The notes beneath the pieces were generated by a model. The model was given only the letters and a program-made list of their open reading frames with translations, made no database searches and was not told the DNA's origin. A stretch of 64,000 nt of DNA. Origin: Coptis chinensis. Taxonomy: Eukaryota; Streptophyta; Magnoliopsida; Ranunculales; Ranunculaceae. Shown piece after piece: positions 55,527 through 64,000 of this stretch. A program made the translations under genes and the position numbers. The stretch spans positions 1,069,501 through 1,133,500 of the forward strand of contig CM027381.1 in NCBI GenBank assembly GCA_015680905.1, given 5' to 3'. The first letter of the stretch is position 1, and every line of letters begins with the position of its first letter.

Positions 55527-56456
55527 TTTGACTTTGATTTTATTTTTGTAGTTCTAACTCTTTATTTTCTTTTATTATTATTTTTTTTTATTTGGATGGA
55601 AACTTTCTTTTCTTATTTTGGCGACTAACAAATTCTTGATATCAAAGGTCTTTCTCTTTTCTATTCTTCATCTCTATTCTCAGACTCATTCAAAGAATGG
55701 GTAGGTTGATTGATTTTTTTTTTTTTTTTTTTATTTTGTTTGTTTTGTAATAGGGTAAAGGATTTGCGGTTTATGAAAGGCTAAAGAAAGGCTCGAGGGG
55801 CTTACTAGCGTAAAATAATTCCACGTGGTTTGAATTTCTGGCTATATCGATCCAAAAAGGGCCTAAATTCTCGCTTAGGATATGATATAGTGATCAAGCA
55901 AGTGGACGTGTGATTTCTCTATCCAGATTTTACTTCTCCCTTGTGTTGCATTTCTCAAATGTTTCACTCATATAAGGCTTTAGGTTATATTCTCACAAGA
56001 TTTGTAGAATAAGTACTCTAGCCTAGATTTCAGAAACTTACTGCCAACAATCATAGATACTCATGTAACATATTTATAGATAGATGCAAGGATTATTACC
56101 TACATACTAACCTAAGTTTCTAAAAACTATTCTAATGCAAAAGCTACGTGATATTTCTAGATAATGAAGGGCCTAGAGAAGGATGTCTTAATTACACATG
56201 TTTCTATGCCCCAAAAAAAAACAAGAACAAGAAGCATGCTTTGTCCTCAAAGTATTTAAATAAATAGGGTAGAGAAATACCATGGAAACGTGTGAAATTC
56301 TGGAACATCTGCAAAACAAGGTTAAACATACTAATATAGAAAATAAAAACTGATGCAACTCTATAAGAGTTCCACCCGTTATGGGGTTAATGAGAAATAA
56401 ATTTCTTGGGACATAAGCAGACACTAACTGAGATAAAAACTAACCTTAACTCCCAT
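54657..56456 (-). other. 3' untranslated region of element D with (TA)n microsatellite
   Basis: Non-coding. It includes a (TA)n tract at 55427-55518 broken by a short TTTGGCTTTGG insert, T-runs near 55519-55600 and 55719, and the stem-loop/PPT-like module after ORF Y at 56207-56255 (ATGCTTTGTCCTCAAAGTAT). ORF 56188-56424 on the minus strand is a translation of this region and is not called. Confidence 0.75.
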
Positions 56457-57375
56457 TTAATCCTCATTCTCATTATCCTCAATAAAGAAATGAGGTTCCT
56501 TCGCATCTTGCCACGCCATGGTAATTTGCCAGGCTTCACGCCACTTATCGTCTACTATAGCTAACCTGTCAAGCGACACTTGGTCGGATGGGGTGTAAGG
56601 CGCAACCTGATGAGGTTGTATCCTCCACCCTTGCTAAGTCATTGCACGGAACGATCGAATAATACAATTGGTGGGTCTCACAATGTCGACCCCAACCCAA
56701 TCCATAAAACGGGCACAAAAAATAGGGAAGAAACATAGCATTATATGGCAAATTAAAACAGGCATAAGAAGGTACTTATGCCTCTTGCTATGGGCTCGGG
56801 CTAAACTAGACATTAGGGTTTGGGGAATATCATAGAGTGTACGTCCCCCAGCTAGGAAGGAAAATATCACAAGTTTCATCATTCACAGAAGAATAACGCC
56901 ATTCCCCTCTAATGTTTAGCATGATCCAAAACATAACAATGCCCACATTCATAGACAGGCTACCAAGGGCGACGTTATAATCCCCTTGGTCTTCTATCCT
57001 AAAGATTCCTGCCCCGTAATGCTCATGCAAATCCTCATAGTTATACATGTACATATTATCTACCAAATATGCCCATGAGTCTTGTATTTCGGCGAGCATA
57101 GCAAGTCCAAGCACAAAGGCTAGCAAGAACCTGGAAATTTCCATCGGTTCATCCCCGATGGTGATGGAGAACACTTGTTCTCTATCTGGTCTATCAAAGA
57201 ACTTACAATTATCATAAAAATACGATGTAAGTGCGGGAGAATAAAGTTCATCAGGACTTACCAATAGTGGCTCCCAGCCTGCTAGAATGATCACTTCGCG
57301 AAACCACGCACCATAAGTGTCACTTTGGAACAAGTCTTCAAAAGACTATTCTGGTATGATACGAGGGAATGTCAT
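56457..57375 (-). pseudogene. ORF Y of element D (nearly open)
   Basis: The best preserved copy. It starts at 57375 (MTFPRIIPE), where the next codon is TAG; the complete element has CAG there. It then stays open for 167 codons from 57333: FQSDTYGAWFREVIILAGWE, LTSYFYDNCKFF, SITIGDEPMEISRFLLAF, VDNMYMYNYEDLHEHYG, and FRIEDQGDYNVALGSLSMNV. A frameshift near 56850 is followed by GGRTLYDIPQTLMSSLARA, HKYLLMPVLICH, and an end in ENED. No clear signal peptide; a hydrophobic stretch (about MNVGIVMFWIML) could be a buried helix. Function unknown. Confidence 0.65.
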
Positions 57376-57840
57376 CCCCAATAAACTCGCTGGAATAGCT
57401 GCAAAGGATCTTGGAACAACCCACAAAAAATTGGATTTTTTTTTTGTGCCTACGGGGTCAGGGCGCGCTCAATCTATGCCTGGGATGGGCGCGGGGTGCG
57501 CTCTGGTGAATTTCGAGTTCTAGGCACTTGGGCGCAGGGCGCGCTCACTTTTTGCCTGGGATGGGCGCGGGTCGCGCTCATGATGAAAACTGGAATTCCA
57601 GTGTTTTGGGCGTGGGTCGCGCTCAGTTTTTGGCTTGGTAGGGCGCGGGTCGCGCTCTGAAGAATTTTGACTGATAGTGCCTAGGGCGCAGGTTGCCCTC
57701 CACTGGGGCACATGCGCGCTCCGAGCTGCGGAGTTGCTAAAATGGAGAAGAAAAATGGGAAACGTGAGAGTGAAAGGTGAGAGATGAAAGTGAGATGTAG
57801 TGTGGGTTGTGAGTGTAGAATGAAGGAAGTTTATATAGGT
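57376..57840 (-). promoter_or_regulatory. Internal TATA box and GC-rich tandem leader of ORF Y (element D)
   Basis: On the minus strand CCTATATAAACTTCC (TATA at 57831-57838) is followed by CTACACTCACAACCCACACTAC, as in element E. The leader contains at least four GC-rich units at 57455-57725 (GGGCGCGGGTCGCGCTC type, spaced about 50-60 bp). The ORF Y start follows 0.46 kb downstream of the TATA box. ORFs at 57317-57711 are in repeats. Confidence 0.6.
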
Positions 57841-58339
57841 TTTGATCTTCCAAAACGAATCGGCAAGTTGCTAAAAAGTTTTAAGGCAATTACCGGAAAC
57901 AAAATATTTCCGAAACCGAAAACGGAAACAACCCATATTCTCTATTCCAAAACAAACCTAATATCTTTTAGGTTGAATTTAGGATAGAAACTGCCTAACT
58001 CATCGAGATTTCATCCTACCACAATATCTATTCATAGCCATGCCCATATCGGCAATATTCCCAACAATCATCGCAAAATTATATAATAAATTTGTGGATC
58101 ATATAAAAATCATGCTAGACTAAATAATACCACCCCCAAACAATTTGGGAAGGTGAGATTAACAATAAAAACAATGCACAATTTGAAAAGAACCATATTA
58201 TATTAAAAATTGAAATTCAAACAACATTTTAACTATCGAATTTAAATTTAACTACTGAATTTAAAGAACTTAATATCCGAACTAATAAAAACAATAAAAA
58301 CAACTAAATAACATCGAAACACCAAATTTTTTGAAACAC

Positions 58340-59310
58340 CTAGCCATGTGATGAAGTTGGACCCTAAGATGGAGATTGAGCCTGGGATGAAGATGGCGCC
58401 TGAGATGAAGAAGGGCCCAAGCCATCCGTCCTTTGACAACGATGCTCATGCCTCTCAGACTCATCTGAAACAGGAACCTCCAGGGGTGGCATGTGTCGTA
58501 GAATCTCTACTTGGAACAGGCATTGTGCTTCCATTGCTGCTTTCATCTATGCCTTCATCTCTTTATATTGCGCATCGTGACGCTGAAGGATTGTCCCCAT
58601 GTTATACAAGAGATCATCTTGACCCTTTTTGAGGTTTTCAAAACTCGTCTGAAGGTTCTTTTGTTTCGTTCGAATTTTAATCTGCCTATCTCGTATATCT
58701 TCACAAATAGCATAAATGCAACGCACGCCAGTATGCAACACTGACATGCGTTCTGAATCAGACGTGCACCTCTCCAAGGCATCTTCATCCAAACATGTCA
58801 TGTCCTCCCTTTCCTCATCCGAATCAACCATATCCAGATAACGTGCAGACATGTCAAACCGATGTCGCTCACTTTCTCCTTCCCAATGATGTTCTTACCA
58901 ATCCACTGAGCTACAGCTAGTTGGTTGGTTCGCAGCGATGACTGTCGAGCACAATGAGAATTCGGATTGTATTGACCCTCCATTAGAGTGTCATTCATCA
59001 ATGCAGGAACTCCAGTATACTGGGATTCCTGCACGGTAGCTTCGAGGTGGCGTTCAGGCGTAATGCCTACAATCTCAGCCAACTTCTCTCTCGATAATTC
59101 TCTCCGCATCCTGGCCACCTTCATGAAAATTTTCTGTCCATCCAACTCTCTTCTTATAAAATTGTTATACTAAATCGAGATGGTAGAAATCATCATCGAA
59201 AGTACCACAACCTATTCCAATTCCTTCTAATCATCTCGCCATCAGTAAAAAGCGGTAAAACCAGTCGGCATAAATGCTTGTTCCGGCAAAATCCTTCGTC
59301 TTTGAGCCAT
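58340..59310 (-). pseudogene. ORF X of element D (broken)
   Basis: It starts at 59310 (MAQRRRILPEQAFMPTGF). Order of segments: VARMRRELSREKLAEIVGIT and VAQWIGKNIIGKEKVSDIG (59145-58850), an acidic segment DSDEEREDMTCLDEDALE, a likely coiled coil (CEDIRDRQIKIRTKQKNLQT and onward), an in-frame TAG after KEMKA, then MEAQCLFQVEILRHMPPLEV and a C-terminus rich in Ser, Gln and Pro ending at TAG 58340. About 323 codons in all. Stops occur in the first third and once near the end. Family not recognised; the location is that of an accessory or env-like ORF. Confidence 0.55.
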
Positions 59311-60142
59311 TGAGGTTTTGGAATGATTTGGGGGTTTAAATGGAATGTGGGGATGGAGTTTGGGACTCCCTATCTAAGAAAGCAATGGTGGTGGAGCGGC
59401 AGTTCGAGTTTTTAGGATTTTTGGTGGTTTTCTGTGGTTTAAATTGTTTGAGATTGGTGTGGGAGAGGTTTGGAGAAGATTTGATATTGATTTGAACTTT
59501 GGGCGTGGGTGTATTTAGGTTTTTTTTTTTTTTTTTGTTAGGGTTTCAAGCTTGTTAATGGCGGTGGTGGAGAATGGAAATCGCGACTGTTGGTTTGAAG
59601 GGAAGGGACACACGTGCGTGGCACGTGCACATGAGATTGGGCCCAAGCCCAATTTGATTTTTCGATTTTTGTCGATTTTTCGCCTAACTTCAAACTAAAA
59701 TTGCCGCTTCGTTACCGGTTTGATATTTGCGAATGAGCTATAGAAATGATCAGGAGAGAATTTCCAATCCAATGATCCATAAAACACTCTATTCCGACTG
59801 TAGATAACATATAAGAAGATGGAAAATGCCTCGAAGTGCGTGCATGACGTAAGTTATGCGAACGAATGAACTCTACATTAATAGATCATGTCAACCCGAG
59901 TCGGAATACGATTAAACGGTCTAAGCAACACAAATGGCAAGTTGAACAATCCAGTGCGAAAAACAAACACCCCACCCCCAAACAAATTTTTGGAACGGAG
60001 TTTAGAAAATTTGTTTTAACGTGGGTCTTTTAAAGTCAAATTTCCGAGACTTCCTAGATTACCATTTCTATGGTTTTGATATTTTTTACTTTTTATGAAT
60101 AAAATTTAAAATAAGAAAAACGAAAAGCAATAAGGACATAAT
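59311..60142 (-). other. Leader of ORF X and post-pol spacer of element D, ending at the deletion junction
   Basis: No gene. It holds an A-rich tract (59518-59535), G-box-like CACGTG words (about 59610-59625), and the PPT-like tract TTTGTTTGGGGGTGGGG at about 59972-59988 on the minus strand. At about 60142 the spacer joins LTR sequence directly, marking the internal deletion. Confidence 0.55.
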
Positions 60143-61211
60143 TCACACCAATTAATAACTAGCATGTGAAGCAACCAAACCTATTCTCATGGTGAACTAA
60201 TCACTTTCTAGAATTGAATAGATTATCATGATGATTTCTAAGTTAACAATGATCAAGCTTCATCAAGACTTCTTCAACCCCCTCTAATGGAGGTTTAGCC
60301 TAGAATCATTATGCTCTCATTTCCAATCAAAATTGAATAAGACTTAATATAAAGATTCTAACTTTATTAAATTCAACTAAACAATAATTGAAATCTAAAT
60401 TAACAACTAAGAAATCATTAACAAACAAGAATTGAAATTAGATCTAAACAATTTTAAATAACAAAATCAAAATTATCAAGAACTAACTATTTTATTTATC
60501 TAATGAATGATAAACAATGATTCCAATAACTAATCTAAAACAAGGAATGAAACTAATTAATGGAATGGAAACTAATTAATTAACTAATTCAAAAACTCAA
60601 AACTAGATCTAGATTATTCTCTAATGGCTACCTTCAATCCTAAGCTAAGTGATACTTAAGAGCTAAGTCTTGTGTGTGGAAATAGAGGAGACCAGATCCA
60701 CATTTTCATGCATGGGCTGGAAAATCAAGCCCAAAACCCAATCTCTTCAGTCGATACCTTTTCAGCTGGATCTAACTTCAGCAAGCTTTTCGTCTACTTC
60801 CGCTCCTTTGATTGGGATAAGGCTTGGACCATTAGAAAGCTCTTTCCGATTCGGTCGTTTTGACATAAGGTAGGCTCAATTCTGAGGTCTGAGTCCAAAG
60901 ATACAGTCTTCAGAAGTTCTACTGACTTTTGTGTGCTGTTTTTGCCCGTGGTGACTCTGACTTTTTAGCTTCTGACCGGGCTTTACAAAGGCTTTTTCTC
61001 CTTGAATCTTGGCCTTTAATCACAGAACTTCTTAGCAACCAACCCTTGCTCCTTTATATCGCCAAAGTGGCACATTTCTGCACATAATAAACTTCAATGC
61101 CTGAAATACATAAAAGCACGTAATCAGTATTAACTCTTATTTATTACTCGCATAATTGGTCAAAAAGTATTATTGTTAAGGGGTTAAAACTACAGTTTTG
61201 GGCTCTTATCA
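60143..61211 (-). repeat. Truncated 5' LTR of element D
   Basis: It aligns with 53566-54656 of the left LTR and ends GGGCTCTTATCA. The first 436 bp of the plus-strand LTR are absent. It also lacks a short stretch present in the other LTR near the TATA region. Visible substitutions are more frequent than between the LTRs of element E, suggesting D is older. Confidence 0.85.
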
Positions 61212-61430
61212 GGAACATATAGGCACCTTTAAGCTATTAGAAGAGAAAACCCCACCAGGTATTGTAGACAAATTTGGGTGGTGCACCTGGGATGCATTTT
61301 ACTGCAAAGTACATCTTGACTGTGCGTGGGAATGGGTGAAAGGTCTAGTAGAAGGTGGGTGCCTACCGGGTCTAGTCATCATTGATGATGGGTGGCAAAC
61401 TATTTGCAGCGATTGTAGTGGGCAAATATC

Positions 61431-61906
61431 ATGTTTAAAGGCATTATGTCTGACATTTCAAAACTTGAAACATTGGCATAAGGGTCAATGTTTCAGTATA
61501 TTTCAGAATTATGTTTAAACATTTGTAGGTATTGAGCGGGAAATAGGAGGAGAAAAACAAGGGACACGTGTAAAAGATTGACTGGGTCAAAGCCAAATCA
61601 GGACACTATATAAAGACTGGAAGAGATCAGAAAAAGGATTCATTCATTCACTCATTATCCAAAAAATCATTGTAAAGAGGAGAGAGAAATAGAGAGAAAG
61701 AAATAGAGAAATTGTAAACTGTTATCGCCATTTTAATAAAACAAATATTCCATTCATCTTCTTCTCTAATTTTGTTCCCTTCATCCATTCTATTGTGTGA
61801 TCTTAGAGCCTAAGAAAAAAAGTGTTCTTAGACATCTTATTAGTGCCGTCTCTGCATCAAGAATAAGAAAATTTAAGGTTTTCTTCTTCTTCGATATAGA
61901 ATCCAT

Positions 61907-61910
<4 letters not shown>
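61431..61910 (+). promoter_or_regulatory. LTR-like or promoter-like sequence between pseudogene and LINE
   Basis: Features of an active plant promoter or LTR U3-R: ACACGTGT at 61564-61571, a TATA box TATATAAAG at about 61607-61615, GA-rich leader (61675-61715), and AATAAAA near 61735-61741. No partner copy or termini are present in the window, so identity is open. No ORF of note. Confidence 0.35.
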
Positions 61911-61946
<36 letters not shown>

Positions 61947-64000
61947 TTTTTTTTGGGTTTTGGCTGACCCTAACCTGTATTAAGATCGAAAATAAACTTT
62001 TCCTATTTTGTCCTCCTCAACATAACATGATAGTACTAAACTCAAAGGAGGTACAAAATAAAAACATCCATTACAAGATTCCAAACCTGCTAGATGGTCT
62101 GCTACCCTATTAGCTTCCCGAAACACATGAGAGAAGTCAACTAGTAAAACTAGTAGATAGGTGAAGGATAGAATTTGCCATGTTCCTACAGTACCAAGGT
62201 GCTCTCTCTTTTCCTTGTAAAATCCGTATAGCACTTAGAGAGTTTGAAGCTACTATGACCCTGTCAATCTTTGCATCTCGGCAGCTTTCTAAACCTTGTA
62301 AGATCGCCGTCATTTCCTAGAAAAGGAATGATTTCAAACCTCCAGATCCTGAGAATCCAAAAATCACTTCTCCATATGCATCTCGAACTACTCCTCCAGT
62401 TCCCCATCTTATCTCTGAAACTGCTCCATCAGTATTCAGTTTAGAAACTCCTCTTTCAGGTTTTGCCCAAATGCACTGAATTCTCTTCTTCCTCTTGTAT
62501 TTGACTTCCAAACCAAGTCTGTCCACCAAGACTCTATCTTGAATCTCTGCATATACTTCGCTGATTTGCCCCTGTAGAAATACTTTTACTTCATTGATCA
62601 ATCTGTTCTTCACATTTTCCCAAGGTTGTGTGGTGTTTTTAAATCTTCGATTGTTCCTTGCTTGCCATATATAACTCACTGATGCACAAAGGAAAACTTT
62701 GATGATCTCTGCTGTCAACGATTTGTTTCTACACATCCTCATGAGTTCCAATCATTCACTATTCGAATCCGATGAGCTTATGTGTAGTCCCAAAACCTGT
62801 TTCACGTTTTTCCAGATTGCTTGACTGTACGAGCATTCAAAGAACAAATGCAATGAATATTCTCTAGAGCTGTTGCAGAGGCAGCAGGAGGAGTGTTGAA
62901 GCACCTTCTTCTGAACCAACCTATCTTGCGTTGGTAGATTGTTGGACAATAATTGCCAAGTTGTGAAAGAGTGTTTGGGTAACACGTACTTCCCCCAAAC
63001 CAGGTTATACCATCTGGCCCTTTCTCGTGGAACTCTGAGGACATCATAAGCTGTCTTGGAAGTAAATGCGCCAGAGGGATCAGGTGTCCAGACCACATCA
63101 TCTTTTGGTAAGTAACAGTTGATCTTAGTTTGAAGGATATCACTTTTCAGTGGAGATGTAGGTAGATCACGCACCGTGTGGTTCCATTCGCTATTAGTGA
63201 TCAAGGCACTAACCTTTGCGGTGAGAGGTAGCTGGAGAGTAGTTTTCGCAAACCTGTCTTCTATTAGAGGCGTCTCACCACACCACAGATCATACCATAA
63301 AAAGGTGTCAGCTCCTGTAGCAATAATGTATCGGATAAACCTCCTTATTATTTTCCTTGGGTCTAGTAAATTTCTCCACACCCACGAGCAGTCTTTTGGA
63401 GTAGTCATAACCCAGAAATACTTGTCCTTGATGTGATGATTCCAAACCCACTTTACCCACAGGCTATTTTCTCTTGAAACAATCTTGTACACTAGGCCAC
63501 AATATGATGCTTGGTTCCATAGCTTTAGATTCAAGATTCCCAGTCTTCCCTCTTGCTTGAGAAGTGGAGTGGGACCCCTACTAGCATGATGCATTTTATT
63601 TCCCATGTCTGAACCATTCCAAAAGAATTTGTTACATATTTTTGTAGCTTGTTCCAACACAGTGAGTGGAAGCACAAAAGTTCTAGCCCAGTATACATGA
63701 AAAGAAGATAAGACTGAATGGATGAGCTGTAGCCTTCTTGCATGTGACAAGCATCTATTTTTCCAATTCAATCCTTGCGGTGATTTTTTTTTTATTAGAG
63801 GTTGGCAATCTCTAATCCCAAGTCTTAATGGGCGTGAAGTGGCGATCCCAAATAGGTTATAGGAAGTGTAGCCAGTTGAACTTCTAATGTATCTGCTATA
63901 AGAGTACTTTCATCTTCATTCAGTCCTCCTGTAATGAGGGTAGACTTTTGAGTATTGATCTTCAGCCCAGTACCTTCAGTGAACTTGTCTAGGACCTTCA
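61911..64000 (-). mobile_element. L1-type LINE, 3' part of ORF2 (truncated at window edge)
   Basis: The poly(A) tail appears as a T-run at about 61909-61942. Reading right to left: end of reverse transcriptase (FTEGTGLKINTQKSTLI, LPITYLGSPL near 63850-64000), a frameshift near 63780, then 63771-62752 with LSHARRLQLIHSVLSSF and the zinc-binding RT domain (VWGKYVLPKHSFTTWQLLSN, CCLCN, LHLFFEC), and an RNase H domain in 62751-62317 (VSKLNTDGAVSE) continuing in another frame to 61980 (FSHVFREANRVADHLAGL). LINE ORF2 proteins copy their own RNA at the target site. Stops at 62752 and 62317 and frame changes show it is inactive. Confidence 0.85.

Larger units (their letters stand above)
53130..61211 (-). 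mobile_element. Athila-like element D, internally deleted, inserted in raffinose-synthase exon 2
   Basis: Ends TGATAAAATG (53130) and GGGCTCTTATCA (61211), flanked by the 5-bp duplication GGAAC (53125-53129 and 61212-61216). Left LTR 53130-54656 is complete. The right LTR is only 60143-61211. From the right: truncated 5' LTR, post-pol spacer, ORF X, ORF Y, 3' region, PPT, 3' LTR. About 440 bp of the 5' LTR, the leader, gag and pol are missing, as if one deletion removed them. The copy cannot have moved in this state by its own proteins. Confidence 0.9.
52000..61430 (+). pseudogene. Raffinose synthase-like gene (galactinol-sucrose galactosyltransferase), disrupted
   Basis: In the cytosol this GH36-family enzyme moves galactose from galactinol to sucrose. 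Exon 1 starts at 52000 (MGLVDGG, then SSITLEGSNFMANGH and GCFVGFNSKG) and continues, after frameshifts, with KLKDIKFTSIFRFKIWWSTH and TQMMLLDKSDFGKP. A MITE (52361-52813) interrupts it; then FLFPLIEG follows, with two stops, and SESGSTK. Intron: 52917-53035 (GT...AG). Exon 2 reads SSFKSALYMHVGNDPYNVIK up to 53129, is split by element D, and resumes at 61212 with IGTFKLLEEKTPPGIVDKFGWCTWDAFY and VIIDDGWQ. Homology ends near 61430, roughly a third of the way through a normal protein, so the catalytic part is missing. Confidence 0.85.

Overview
The window looks like plant nuclear DNA, most likely from a eudicot. It is AT-rich and holds almost no intact genes. The evidence is Athila-like Ty3/gypsy LTR retrotransposons, an L1-type LINE with a plant-type RNase H domain, small inverted-repeat elements (MITEs), a decayed nuclear 25S rRNA piece, and relics of two recognisable plant genes (raffinose synthase and a tomosyn/LLGL-like WD40 protein). 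Nothing is bacterial, and there is no CRISPR array or operon.

Layout. 1-13.1 kb is a pile of minus-strand Athila-like fragments (LTRs at 747-2206, 6002-7181 and 8895-10016), with a plus-strand LTR stub and pol relic at the left edge. 13.1-18.7 kb is older host-like sequence: repeats of a CCGTTACTAAT motif, a tomosyn-like pseudogene, candidate exons, a CGATATATCG-rich MITE with clear TIRs and target duplication, a tRNA-like patch and two foldbacks. 18.65-24.86 kb is a 4.7-kb array of 6-8 bp units (AAAGCGTC / AAAGCATC) flanked by two copies of one junction sequence. It abuts a diverged 3' part of 25S rRNA on the minus strand, so it may come from an rDNA intergenic spacer. 24.9-30 kb is a broken minus-strand Tat-like gypsy element. 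30.3-33.4 kb and 48.0-51.3 kb are two copies of a moderately repeated sequence with 38-55 bp tandem arrays. A complete Athila-like element (33388-48012, plus strand, 5-bp duplication AGTTG) interrupts the first copy.

51.3-61.4 kb holds the best host story: a raffinose-synthase-like gene with a TATA box, exon 1, an intron and part of exon 2. A MITE (TTA duplication) disrupts exon 1, and an internally deleted 8.1-kb Athila-like element (GGAAC duplication) disrupts exon 2. Removing each in thought restores continuous homology across the join. 61.9 kb to the right edge is the 3' half of a LINE on the minus strand.

The most unusual theme is the organisation of the Athila-like family. Downstream of pol it carries two further ORFs, called X and Y here, each seen in three copies. 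In the complete element, gag, X and Y are each preceded by a GC-rich leader sharing the word AGCGCGACC(C)AGC and by a TATA-like box. PPT-like TTTGTTTGGGG tracts recur after pol and after Y, and between X and Y in two copies. This suggests a cassette-like element with internal promoters. All coding regions seen here are broken, so the proposal rests on conservation between copies, not on intact genes.
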